From Lytechinus pictus (taxonomy: Eukaryota; Echinodermata; Echinoidea; Temnopleuroida; Toxopneustidae): a stretch of 64,000 nucleotides of DNA. The translations under genes and the position numbers were made by a program. Under the pieces are notes generated by a model. That model had not been told where the DNA came from and searched no databases. It was given only the letters and a program-made list of their open reading frames with translations. The DNA lies in assembly GCF_037042905.1 (NCBI RefSeq), contig NC_087249.1:13517201-13581200 (forward strand). Direction: 5' to 3'. Of the stretch, positions 45,971 to 58,159 are shown in pieces (the stretch's first letter is position 1; each line of letters begins with the position of its first letter).

Positions 45971-46540
45971 TGCATATTTTGTCTAAATATGTAAAGATAT
46001 TCAACTTATTTTTTAATCAAGTCATAGTTCCAGATATTCAGCATAGTTTTGTTGATCAATATGTTTACAAGATATATTTACAATTAGAATATTATATTTC
46101 AAACAGCAATGCTGTCCCAGTCCCAAATAACAAACTGGTCTGTCAACATTAAGACTTAGTTTATAACATCATAAACAGCTATGAATTTTATGTTATTCAA
46201 AATTAATAATCTTTTCCAAATATTATTTTTTTATATGATAAAGACAAATCTAATGCTATATCAGCTGCACATAGGTGCAAGTTACATTTTTTTTTACTTG
46301 TGTAACAAGATCAGATATATTCAATCTCTGTTTTCTGCCTTTTGTGATGATTTTTTTTGCATCTTTGTCTGAATATATAAAGATATTAAATTTATTTTTT
46401 AATCAAGTCATATTTCCAGATATTCAGCGTTGTTATGTTGATCAATATGTTTACAAGATATATTTACAATTAAAATATTTTATTTCGAACAGCATTGCTG
46501 TCCCAGTCCCAAATAACAAACTGGTCTGTCAACATCTGGA
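45971..46540. repeat. 387-bp-offset duplication
   Basis: A 180-bp stretch at 45,971-46,153 recurs at 46,358-46,538 with about 90 percent identity by eye. It includes TTGATCAATATGTTTACAAG and CAAATAACAAACTGGTCTG. Intervening sequence is AT-rich. Confidence 0.75.
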
Positions 46541-46559
46541 AACTGAATATATATGATAT

Positions 46560-47169
46560 TATAAACATTGAACATAAAAGTGGGAAATACAAATTATAAC
46601 ACAATGACAAAAAAAGTATATATATCACCGATAATTAGTAAAAAAAAATAAACCTGATTATACATCATTTGAACATTTATTGAGAAGTTGGGTTTTATAT
46701 CTCCTTTTAAAAACACTTGGAAAAGAATATTGCCATCCATTGGAAAATGTTATGTATCATTGTGTACTCTTTGCATACATATTTCATATGCTCTATATCC
46801 ATTGAGCATCCGTCCACTGTGATTTCATTGTTCGCCCATTTCGTCCGTTGTTTGGAGCGGATGAAAACGGATGAAGCCACCTGCGAAATTGTGCTTTTCC
46901 ACTGTATGCGTAATGAATAAGTTTTGTGTCAGTGGAACCTGAGGCTTGATTTTTTTAACACTTGTGAATGAAATGTTCACTTATTACCTATACCTGCTTT
47001 TTAATAATTTTAGCATTCATTTTTTAATTTTCATAAATTTTACTATTTTAACTGGTTTTAACACTTATTATTTTAGCTGATTTTAGTAATTCTATCTCAT
47101 TTTTATTATAAAATCAAGTCATAAATTTTGCCTTGCCTGGACATATCAGAGCAAGACTGTAAAAGCCTA
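46560..47169. other. Intergenic, no gene seen
   Basis: AT-rich sequence without recognised features. Confidence 0.4.
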
Positions 47170-47650
47170 TTTATGTTATCAACATTGAAATCATATCCAA
47201 GGTTAAGTTTGTGAAATATCATCATAACTTGGAAAGAATATGTGCCTATTTCATAAAACTTGGACGTAAGGGTAATTAAATCAGTGTGCATGATTTTCAG
47301 GTCACATGGCCAAGATCAATGAACTTTGACCATGTTGTGGTTGATGGTATCAAATGTCATCATAACTTTTAAAGTATATTATGGACCTAGTTCATGAAAC
47401 GTGGACATAAGGGTTAACATCCTGCCTGAGTTTCAGGTCACATGACCAAGTTTAAATGTCATTTAGGGTCATTGAACTTAGACTATGTTGGGGGAATCAA
47501 CATCAAAATCTTAACCTAAGGTTAAGTTTTTGAAATGTCATCATTACTTTGAAGTGTAATATGTATTGAGCTAGTTCATGAAGCTTGAACATAAGGTATG
47601 AATCTTGGGAATATTTTTGCATATTGGTATCCAGTAGTAACCCCTATCCC
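47170..47650. repeat. Dispersed AGGTCA-rich repeat, second locus
   Basis: Units of about 180 bp share GGTCACATGACCAAG, TTGACCATGTTG and CATCATAACTTTGAA phrases with 42,000-43,220. The truncated L2-like LINE begins where this repeat breaks off. Confidence 0.55.
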
Positions 47651-47654
47651 TAAA

Positions 47655-48604
47655 ATCTCTTTTAAGGTATTGGCAATTATTCGTCTAGTCTCCAACGATA
47701 TTAATTGCATGGACATCTCTGTAATCTACAGGCCTCCTGGTGGACATAGCTTTTCCAGATTCCTAGATGAATTCTCTGATTTCCTGGATAGAAGCATATA
47801 TCGAACTCCACCTTTTATCATCACTGGCGACCTGAACATTCACCTAGACAATTACTCTTCACCTAACACACAGAAGTTTAATGATCTAATTAGCGGTCAC
47901 GCCATCTCTCAGCTAGTTGATACTCCAACACACGACAGAGGTCATATCCTTGATGTTGTCATGGTTAGGGACTCTGATGATCGAGCTCTCTTATCGAAGC
48001 CTCGAGTCATACCTGGCATCTCAGACCACTCTGCCATCTTATGGAAGGTCAACTTTCCCAAGCCGAGTCGGTCCCAGTCCACTATAATCAGTCGCAACAT
48101 CAACAACATCGACAGGGTGGCTTTCGCGAACGGCATCACTGAATGTGACATCATTGCTCCTAGGACAGAGAGTGCCGACTTTTGTGTCGACATCGCCGTA
48201 CATCGTTAACTCTGAACTGGGAAGGATTCTCGATATTCATGCACCCCCGAAAGAAAGGAAAGTCCGGATTCATGTTGACTCTCCATCAGGTCTGCTCTCC
48301 ATGGTATAATGACAACATCCGCTCTCAGAAGAAAAAACGAAGAAGGCTGGAGAGGCAATGGCGGCAGTCTTCACTTCATATCCACCGGGAACTCTTCTCT
48401 GCCCAGCGTGACCTTGTCAATCCCCTAGTGAAGAGGGCAAAGCGTTCCTATTATGTGGCTATCATTGAAGACTGTCACGACGACTCCAAAAAACTCTTCT
48501 CTGTAGCTAATCGGCTACTGAACCGTCGACAGTCGTCACCTCTTCCTTCCCACTCAGACAGCTCGCAAATGGCGTCTACTTTCCTTCACTTCTTCCAGAC
48601 CAAA
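47655..48604 (+). pseudogene. L2-like LINE fragment, part 1 (endonuclease and linker)
   Basis: Translation gives an AP-endonuclease domain lacking its N terminus: VIYRPPGG, IITGDLNIHLD, HILDVVM and GISDHSAIL. Two frameshifts follow at about 48,190 and 48,290. The frame then continues through SPWYNDNIRSQKKKRR and stops at HFFQTK, where foldback element FB-C is inserted. The start near 47,655 is a 5' truncation. Frameshifts alone make it inactive. Confidence 0.85.
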
Positions 48605-49032
48605 TAGTCTGGTCTGTTAGCGGAATTATGTGGACACGGTGGACAAAAGCATGATTTTTTTTCAAGACCTTTGTTTATGTATGAGAATTAAAAATGGGGT
48701 ATGCTCCAAAAAATCTGGCTGCAGGAACAGTGAAAAAATGGGTGAAAATGTCAGAATTTATGAGTTTAGATTGGTCTGATATATAGACTAGTGCTAGTGC
48801 AAAACTCAATAGCAGTGCATTATTTTGTATTGGTTTAGTTCTTGAATTCAGACCCTTTTTGAACAGATATTCTGTTTGTCCTCACATCTCAATGCACTAA
48901 ATATCTGAATGCAGATGCTAAACAAGCCGAAGGGTGGTGATGGAGGGGGTTGAATGTTGGTGTGTATGTACATATTTTGGTCTTGGGGTAAAGATGTGCA
49001 AGACACATTTTTTTGCATGTGTTGGAAATTGT

Positions 49033-49528
49033 GTTGCCATGGTAACAGTGTATTATGGCAAAAATAAGGTACAAATCTTGCAGTTAGAACTACTTCCTCT
49101 GTTGTCACCCGATTCTCATGAAATTTGGCACACACATTGGTCTTGAGGTGAAGATGTCTAAGACACATTTTGTGTGTCTTTCAAAAATCTTGTTACCATG
49201 GTAACAACATATTATTTGGTGAAAATTGGGGAAAAAATTACAATTCAAACTGCTTCATCAGTTTTAAATCAATTCTCATGAAATTTGACACACACATTGG
49301 TATTACAGTAAAGATGTACAAGGCACTTTTTGTATGTGTTTCATAAATTGTGTTGCCATGGTAACAATATATTATATGGCAAAATTTAGGTAAAAACCTT
49401 GCAATTTGAACAACTTCGTCAGTTTTGAACCATTTCTCATGAAATTTGGCTCATACATTTGCTTTGAGGTAAAGATGTGCAAGAACCATTTTATGTGTGC
49501 ATTTGTCAGAGTATATTACCATGGTAAC
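49033..49528. promoter_or_regulatory. Array of RFX X-box-like sites, left arm of FB-C
   Basis: Four near-palindromic sites match the X-box consensus GTYNCCATRGNAAC: GTTGCCATGGTAAC (49,033), GTTACCATGGTAAC (49,192), GTTGCCATGGTAAC (49,352) and ATTACCATGGTAAC (49,515). Spacing is 159-163 bp, set by the tandem unit. Binding is not shown. The match is by sequence only. Confidence 0.5.
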
Positions 49529-51712
49529 CACATATGATAGCCAGAAATGCAGGAAAACTCATTGTGGATCAAACAACTTCCCCTTTTTTTAGTCAGTGCT
49601 CATAAAAGTTGGAAGAACTATTCATCTTTGGGTAAAGATTCATATTAAATTCTAAACTGCATTAAAATATATGAGTGTGGGGGTATTAATCACCTTCAGT
49701 AATATTTCTAGGTTTTGGGGGAGGAGCGGGATTGGTCCTTAAAATCTGACCTCAAAATAAAGGTTAAAGGCGGTGTCCATTAACACTCTTGAAATAAGCA
49801 TCCCCTCAAGGGCATAGGCTGGGGGTACACTGGGTGAATGTGAAACCTTCCGCTCTGGCAAAGGAGTTCCAACACTGGCAAGCAAAACAAAATGTGTACC
49901 CCTTCTACTTTCAACGGATGATTTTCCAAACCTTAGTTCCACCTTCCCAAGATGTGCACCCCTCCCCATACCACTTCTATCTCCCTATGCTCAACCAGTC
50001 TACGCCTTTGCCCCTCAGGGGTCTTTGTATTTTAAAGCGAGACATTACTCCCTTTTTTTTTGGGGGGGGGGGGGTCTTTAGAAAATGACCTCATAAAAGT
50101 AAAAGTTAAAGGATTATGACTAAGAACTTAACCCCCCCCCGCAAACAAATGGGGCTGATATATTTTTTGAGCAGAAAAATGCCCCCCCCCCCATTAAAAG
50201 GTAAGAAGATTCATTTGCACTTCAGAGTTCAGACCATTCATTTGATGTTTAATACATTCTGCTTTGGTAAAAAATTGTTTACAGTAGCCAATTAATCATT
50301 GTTTATTTATATTCTCATACTCAGTCTTTTATTCATATTCCATTCCTACTCTTTCTTTTAAACTATATCACATCACTCTTGATTTTGAGCTTCACCATAC
50401 CATCTTATGTTTCCCCTCTCCTTTTTTACCCTCTCTTCTCTCCAAGTATATTTTTTCTGACATATTATAAAGTGAACCTTTAATCATGCAACTAATTATA
50501 GAAATATATATATATATATACATAAATCTCTGCACTTGTTTTAGAAATTCACTTGCAAATCCATGACTCAATAGCATACCATATCAAAAATATGCATATG
50601 TGCACAATAATTTTTTGCCTTCAATTTTATTTCATTTAATTTTTTCAGTATAATTGTCAAAAAATGAATATTATGTTTCAGTAGCAAAATTGTTGGATGC
50701 AAGATCTGACTGTCACAAAAAATGCAAATAATTTTGCATTGGAGTAAGAACGAACGTATTCACTGTTCATTGAGCAAATGATGACTTTTATTTCTCTACA
50801 TATATTCTAGTCATATCCCTTTCAGATGGTGGTAACTGCAGGAATGGGAAAACTCAGTGATATAACTAAAATTTTCACAGAGGATTTTCGGAAAACAACT
50901 AAATCCATTTTTTTTTCAAGCAACAGTTATTCCATTCTGAATGCTGCAACTATGAATTTGATGCACCTTTACCAAAATATAATATCATGACAGCCATTTC
51001 TTCAATTCTTTAAACTAGACATTAAATATAGCTAATAGTATTATTTAGGACAGAGTGTAGCCAAAATAGAGTTTAGAAGATTATGAAGAAAAGAATAAAT
51101 GTCATGGTATTATATTTCAGTGTAGGTGTAAGCATTCAAAATGGAATAATTGTTGCTAGATAATAATGAATTAAAATAGCAAAAAAAATGTACTTAGAGA
51201 GGGAGAAAAAGAGGGGGGCGGGAGGAAACAAAACAAGAAGGTATGGTAAAGCTCTAAAGTGCAAAAAGTGCAAAAAGTGATGTAAGAAAGTCAGAGTAAA
51301 CACTGAAATGAACAAAGACTGAGTAGAAGGAGATAAATAAAACGTTGATTAATTGGGCACCGGAAATGATCTTTTATCAAACCAGAATGTTTTAGGCTTT
51401 AAATTAATACGCTGAAGTGTAAAGGATTTTTCTTCCCCCCCCTTTTTTTTGGGGGGGGGGGTCAGTTCCTAGTTGTAATTATTTCCTTTTACTCTTTATG
51501 TGGCAATTTTCTAAAGGCCCCCCCCCCAAAAAAAAAAAATAAAAAAAATAAAAAAAAAAAAAAATTGGAAGGGGTGCTTTCTTTAAAAGTGTTTAAGTTC
51601 CTAATGGCCATGTCCTTTAATCTCCTCCACCCCCCCCCCAAAAAAAAGAACATATAAATATTATTGAAGGTGATTAATACCATGAATACCCTGCGCTATT
51701 TTATGATGTTAA

Positions 51713-52284
51713 AGGGGAATCCAAACCAAATAAACACTTGTTTTTATGAGGAAAAGAAAAAATCAGACAATAGGTCAAAGTTTGAACAATATCGGACAAA
51801 CCATAAGAAAGTTGTGAATATATAAAAGTTGTAAACATTGGTAATCACTATATACCCATGAAGACTTCAAATTGGCCGCACATGTGATGTCATAATGATG
51901 TAAGGGAAGGACCACTCTTTCATGTACAGAAATAATTAATTGACTAAAATGTCTTTTTCAAAAGTTTTACTTCAAATTGTATCTTTCTTTCATGAGGACA
52001 TAAAGCATTATACTAACAGGTTTATATTACGGCCCCAATGAAATTTAGGAGAAAACCAAAAATCAAAGTACAAGGCCAATGGGAAAGTTGTCCTTGCGGC
52101 CTCACCCCTTGTCATAATTTACTTACCCATTATCAATTTGAAATCTACATACTAGTAGCCTTAGGGATCTTAATTTTAAAGCAGCCATAACTTTATTTTG
52201 CTTGTCCTATTGCTTTCAAACTTTCACCATTCTTATTTTTCTCCTTTTCCACACAACATTTTATGACCAAGGCTGGATTCCCCT
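51713..52284. mobile_element. TTAA-target MITE nested in FB-C
   Basis: TTAA at 51,709 and 52,285 flanks ends AGGGGAATCC and GGATTCCCCT. 572 bp, inserted in the right arm of FB-C, which otherwise pairs with the left arm. No transposase. Confidence 0.75.
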
Positions 52285-52575
52285 TTAACACTGAATGTGA
52301 ATCTTTACCCAAAATGAATATTTGTGTAAACTTTTCTGAGCACAGGCTGAAAACTGAGAAGTAGATTGATCCACAATTGATGAGTTTTCCCTGCATTTCA
52401 CATATATGTGGTTATCAAGGCAATGCACTCTCTGACAAATGAAAAAAAAAAGGTTCTTGCACATCTTTATCTCAAGGCCAATGTGTGAGCCATATCATGC
52501 ATGAGAATTGGTTTGAAACTGATGAAGTAGTTCAAATTGCAAGGTTTTTACCTAAATTTTGCCATATAATATGTT

Positions 52576-52910
52576 GTTACCATGGCAACACAATTTCTGA
52601 AACAATCACAAAAAGTGCCTTGTACATCTTTACTTAAATACCAATGGGAGTGCCAAATTTCATGAGAATTGATTTAAAACTGATGAAGCAGTTTGAATTG
52701 TAAGGTTTTTTCCCCAATTTTCACAAAATGTTATGTTGTTACCATGGCAACAAAATTTCCGAAAGACACACGAAATGTGTCTTAGACATCTTCACCTCAA
52801 GACCAATGTGTGTGTCAAATTTCATGAAAATCGGATGAAAACAGAGGAAGTAGTTCTAACTGCAAGATTTGTAACCTTATTTTGCCATAATACACTGTTA
52901 CCATGGCAAC
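52576..52910. promoter_or_regulatory. Array of RFX X-box-like sites, right arm of FB-C
   Basis: GTTACCATGGCAAC occurs at 52,576, 52,738 and 52,897, spaced 162 and 159 bp. These mirror the left-arm sites. A degenerate fourth site may lie near 52,411. Confidence 0.5.
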
Positions 52911-53335
52911 ACATGCAAAAAATGTGTCTTGCACATCTTTACACCAAGACCAAAATATGTACATACACACCAACATTCAACCCCCTCCACTGCCACCCTT
53001 CGGCTTGTTTAGCATCTGCATTCAGATATTTAGTGCATTGAGATGCGAGGACAAACAAAATATCTGTTCAAAAAGGGTCTGAATTCAAGAACTAAACCAA
53101 TGCAAAATAATGCACTGCTATTGAGTTTTGCACTAGCGCTAGTCTATATATCAGACCAATCTAAACTCATAAATTCTGACATTTTCACCCATTTTTTCAC
53201 TGTTCCTGCAGCCAGATTTTTTGGAGCATACCCCATTTTTAATTCTTATACATAAACAAAGGTCTGGAGAAAAAATCATGCTTTTGTCCACTGTGTCCAC
53301 AAGTAGGGTGTTTTTGACGCTAACAGACCGGACTA

Positions 53336-53575
53336 AAAGTCAAGATGATCTGCGATAGTTTAGCACCAGATGAGTCTCCACACAGCCAGCTCACTTCCTC
53401 TTCCTTTGAAACTATCCAACCTACCACTGCTGACGAGATCATGTCACTTTTACGTAAACTCCCTCCCAAGTCATGTCAGTCAGATCCCATTCCCACTAAA
53501 TTACTTAAGGATTGTTCCCCTTCTGTTGCTCCAATTCTCTCACATCTAATTAATATGAGTATAGAACAGGCATAC
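53336..53575 (+). pseudogene. L2-like LINE fragment, part 2 (between endonuclease and RT)
   Basis: After the duplicated AAA the frame resumes as VKMICDSLAPDES and runs to MSIEQAY at 53,575. This includes KSCQSDPIPTKLLK, typical of the region just before the reverse transcriptase core. The FFQTK|VKMI junction fits the FF..K...I motif of L2/CR1 elements, showing that FB-C interrupted one continuous frame. FB-B copy 2 follows immediately. Confidence 0.85.
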
Positions 53576-56500
53576 TAGTATCCCTAAATTAGACCCCAAA
53601 AGAACCAATCTGGAATAAAATTATTGGAAATGGTTTTTTGACTGATTTGAGTAGGTATGGGTGTCAACATTTACCAAAAAAAAGTTAGGAGGAATACGGG
53701 TTGGGGAAAGTGCTTTTTTTCAAGGTCAAAGGTCAATGACCTTTTCGTATATACTGTATAATGGTATCTCTGAGATGGAAAGGCGCAGGTTGGTGATAAT
53801 GGTGTCAAAATGCACAAATTCTTACCAGAATATCAAATAGAATAAAATTAATTACCTAGAATGCACATTCACCAATAAAATTCAAGGTTGAAGCCTTTCA
53901 AAAGGTCAATGACCTTTTTTACATTATATACCATACCGTATAATGGTATATCTGAGATGATGAGGTACATGCTGGTGATCATGGTGCCAAAATGTACAGA
54001 TTCTTACAAGAAGATCAAATAAAATAAAATTAATTACCTAGAATGCACATTCACCTATAAAATTCAAGGTCAAAGCCTTTCAAAAGGTCAATGACCTATT
54101 TACATTATATACCATACTGTATGATGGTGTCTCTGAGATGAAAAAGCATAGGTCGGTGATCATGGTGTCAAAATGCACAGATTCTTTAAATACCAGAAGA
54201 TCAAATAGAATAAAATTAAGTACCTAGAATGCACATTCACGCATAAAATTAAAGGCCAAAGGTCAATGACCCTTTATACTATATATACCATATTATAAAA
54301 TTGTATGTCTAAGATAAAACGGTGCAGGTTGGTGTTCTTGGTGTCAAAACACGCGTATTCTTACAGGAAGATAAAATAAAATTAAGCATCGAGAATGCAC
54401 ATTCACCCATAAAATTCAAGGACAAAGGTCAATGTCCATTTTAACATTAAATAATAATAATGGTATCTCTGAGATAAAACACCGCAGGTCGGTGATCTTG
54501 GTGCCAAAATGCAAAGACTTGTACAAGAAGATTAAACAACACTAAAATAAGTATAAAGAATAAACTTTCACCTTTGAAATCCAAGATCAGAGGAAATATA
54601 TAATCTATATATGACATAAAAATAACAAAAAAAATATTTTTGTGTTCATATTTTATTTCTGAATAATGCAAATAACCATGGCTAATTTGTAATGAAAACA
54701 TGGAGGTTTCATAATTTCAGTCTGAAATAATGAAGGCCATGGAGAATGTATTTAGGGGTCAGAGGTCAATGAGCCCTTTCCAAAATATCAGTGGAAATTA
54801 AGTAAAAAAGGTTGATGACTAAATAACAATTTTCATATACTGCGATGCATTGCCAAAAGCACTGAAAAAAATAAATGAAATGAAGTATATAACTTGAAAT
54901 GATTTCTATCTCAAGTAGCAGCATTTAATGCATCCTTATATCTAAGTAGGTTGTCGAGTCTTTTCTCTCCAGCGATAGGCCACTCACCTCAATGCTATAA
55001 TAAATACTATTTATTACTATTAGCTTAATCTTCTGAAAATGGATAGGATAGGTCTAACTCTCATGTCACAGCTAGCATCATCTGAGAACATTTCCAAACA
55101 GCAGAGGGATGATGATGATGATGATGAAATAAAGGCCATCATTAGAGCTGTAGCTTCTGTCATACATGTAGTAAATTACATATATATTAATTTCAACAAA
55201 GGTGAATTCCCGTATAATGAATTACCTTTCGTCAGTTCATTGCGAGCTGCCAGAATCTCTTGTGATGCTAATGCTGCAGGATAAAACTTCATATCTGCTC
55301 TCTGCCGTACGTCCCCCATGATGCTATGTCAACTAGGTATCAGTTTGTACAAGGATCATGTTTTTGGTCCAGAACAACTGATTTTTATCATGCACAAATT
55401 AGGCATATAACAATGAAATTCAAAAGGAGATAATAGCTTATAAGTACACATCCATCGACCTAACAAAACTTCTACAGCACCACTTCCAGTTTTTGAGAAT
55501 CAAGCTGTGCAGCATATCAGTAATAATATAGATCCTGGTCTGATATCCCTTGACAGAACGTAAGGCTTTCATTGAATGGGCCAGATCAAAGTCTTGAAAA
55601 TGTCAGGTTTTCAAGAGTTCAATTACTCTTTGCTGAAGTTGAGACACTTAACTTCATCTATGACAAAAGCTGCAGCTCTAATGATTGCCTTATTTTAATT
55701 CTTCGTCATTGTCCCTGGCTATATGAAAATTTTCTCAGACGATGCTTGCCATAAGAGTTAGGCCTATCCTTTCCATTTACATATTAAGTTATAGTTTTAT
55801 AGTATTGATTGTAGCATTTGAGGTTAGTAATCTATTGCTACAAAGAAATTAGTACCTTGATTTAGATTTGTAAAATGCATATCTAAATGCTGCTATTTTA
55901 GGTAACTTCACCATTGTCACATTTCAAATTATATCACACATTATTTTTTTACACTTTTGTCAATGCATTACAGTATATTATAAGAAAAAGTGCTATTTTA
56001 TCCAATTTTATCTCGAACTTGTATTTTGACATCATCATTGCTCAAGGATTCAACTACTAAATTTGTGTTCTTTTTCCAGGCAGGTCAGTCTTTTCCCCAT
56101 CAGAATCACTATACCTACATGCCACAATCACGATATATCGACCTATTTACTTAAATACCCTGACGTTATTGACATAGTTGATTGAGCTTTAACTCCTAAA
56201 TATATTTTCCATGGCCATTTTTTATCCTTATTTCAGAGTGAAATTATTAGAATTCCAAGTTTTCATTACAAATAGTTATCTTTATTTCTATTATTTACAA
56301 ATAAAATGTGAATTTAATGGATTAATTCATTTTCTGAGGGGAATCATGCATGGATATATAAATATTTATCAACTTTTGACCTTTTTTTTTTTTTTTGAAG
56401 GAGTTTCTGCATTTATTGTAAAGTCAAAATAAATTTACAATACATAAACATAATCATAGTATGACATGAAAGTACATTGTAATGTGACAAATTTATAGTA

Positions 56501-58159
56501 GTGTCATAACAAAATTTAGACATGAATACAATTTAAGGATAAGACAAAGTAGTGAAAAAACAAATGCAGTGGCAAACTATATAAGCAAAATAAATGCTTG
56601 AGTAATAGCAGCCAAAGGGGGAAAGGGGCTACATGGAAACCAATTATTCTATAGTTCTAGGTCTGGAAGAAAATCTTACGTCACAAATCATCAGAAAAGG
56701 AGAAGGAAGAAAAATGAAGAAATAAAGTGTGCGTGTGTGTGCAAGTGGGTGAACGTGCAGGTGTGATATTTAAGAATACTTCGATAAAAGAAATTTTTTT
56801 AATGAAGCTTTAAAAGAAAATATAGATGCAGTGAGTTTAATATCATTGGGCAAATCATTCCAGATGTCTGGGCCATGATGTCTGATCGTTTTATGTGCTA
56901 ATATTGTTATCGGGTTTGTGAGGTGGATGTTGGATGAGTGGCGTGTAGGATATGAATGAATGTTGCTGTTGTAAACAAAAATATCTTGAAAGGGTGTAGG
57001 TATAGATTTAGTTGAGAACTTGTACATGAAAATGGCAGTTTGGAAAGTATGAATATCATGAATTTTTAATGTTTTCAGATTCCGAAAAATAGGATCAGTA
57101 TGTGCTAAAAATTGCGAGTGGGAGCAAATGCGTAGTGCTTTCTTTTGGAGGCGTAGAATTGAGTCTATTTTTGTTTTGTTGCAATTACCCCACAATATAT
57201 GTGACAAAATAAAAGAATTGTAAAGCATAAATAGTGATCTTTGGGAAAGACAATATTTCAGTTTGAATAGTATGCCAATACCTCTGGCAACAAGTGTGCT
57301 AATATAACGAATGTGGCTATTCCAAGTTAAATTAGAGTCAATTTGACTTTAGATATTAGATTATTCTGTATGATTATTTTGAGTCTTTTTTATCTTCTTG
57401 CAAAAATTGCTTTTTGACATCAAAATCTCCAACATGCAGCGTTTAATCTCAGAAATACCTTTATACGATATATAGCCTATGTGAAAAGGTAATTGACCTT
57501 CGACCTTGAACTTTATGGATCAATATGCATTTTAGGTGATTAACTTTATCTTATTTGACCTTCCTGTAAGAACCTCTGCATTTTGACACCAAGATCAACA
57601 ACCTGAGCCTTTTCATACCGTATATATGGTATATAATGTAAAAAAGGTCATTGACCTTTAAAAGGCTTTGACCTTCAATTTTATTGTTTAATGTGCATTC
57701 TGGGTAATTAATTTGATTTCATTTGATCTTCCTGTAAGAACCTTTGCTTTTTGACACCTAGATCACCAACCTGCACCTTTTCATCTCAGAGATACCATTA
57801 TACTGTATGTAGTATATAATGTAAAAAAAAGGGTCATTGAACTTTGAAAGGCTTTGACCTTAAATTTCATGGGTGAATGAGCATTGTAGGTACTTGATTT
57901 GATTTTATTTGATCTTCTTGTAAGAATCTGCGCATTTTGACACCAAGATCACCAACCTGTAATATTTTATCTGGGAGATACCATGATACAGTATATTTAA
58001 AAAGGTCATTGAACTTTGACCTTGAAAAAAAGCACTTTCCCCAACCCGTATTCTTCCTAACTTTTTTTTGGTAAATGTTGACACCCATACCTACTCAAAT
58101 CAGTCAAAAAACCATTTCCAATAATTTTATTCCAGTTGGTTACTAATTACGGGATACTA
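53576..58159 (-). mobile_element. Foldback element FB-B, copy 2 (4,584 bp), inverted
   Basis: This is the reverse complement of 24,142-28,724. The ends are TAGTATCCCTAAATTAG and, inverted, TAGTATCCCGTAATTAG, between 3-bp repeats TAC (53,573-53,575 and 58,160-58,162). The one length difference found is a homopolymer (8 A near 57,822 versus 7 T near 24,471). All other stretches compared by eye were identical, including a 152-codon LINE remnant. It is inserted in the reverse transcriptase frame of the L2-like LINE. Confidence 0.9.
56382..57353 (-). mobile_element. 5'-truncated LINE 3' end inside FB-B copy 2
   Basis: Same fragment as at 24,947-25,918, here on the minus strand. The poly(T) run at 56,382-56,397 is its poly(A) tail. 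The reverse transcriptase C-terminal frame runs to a stop at 56,770. Confidence 0.8.

Larger units (their letters stand above)
48605..53335. mobile_element. Foldback element FB-C (4,731 bp) inserted in the L2-like LINE
   Basis: The ends TAGTCTGGTCTGTTAGCG and, inverted, TAGTCCGGTCTGTTAGCG sit between AAA (48,602-48,604 and 53,336-53,338). Long inverted arms extend inward: the outer 1 kb of each contains about four tandem units of about 160 bp with CATGAAATTTGGC and a GTTACCATGGTAAC core. Inner pieces also pair, for example GGTATTAATCACC near 49,682 with GGTGATTAATACC near 51,669. No transposase frame. Another MITE is nested at 51,713-52,284. Confidence 0.85.

Noticed and set aside
47598..48607. 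Cellular endonuclease-like gene
   Set aside because: The GDLNIHLD, SDH and downstream reverse transcriptase pieces show a LINE; frameshifts and two insertions make it a dead copy.
48848..53041. 106- and 102-residue related proteins on opposite strands
   Set aside because: They are the same inverted arm repeats of FB-C read in mirror positions; no domain, and the frame follows the 160-bp tandem unit.
24213..58088. Small proteins of 60-84 residues repeated in the two FB-B copies
   Set aside because: They are identical because the elements are identical. They lie in arm repeats and resemble no transposase. Only the 152-codon LINE remnant is recognisable.
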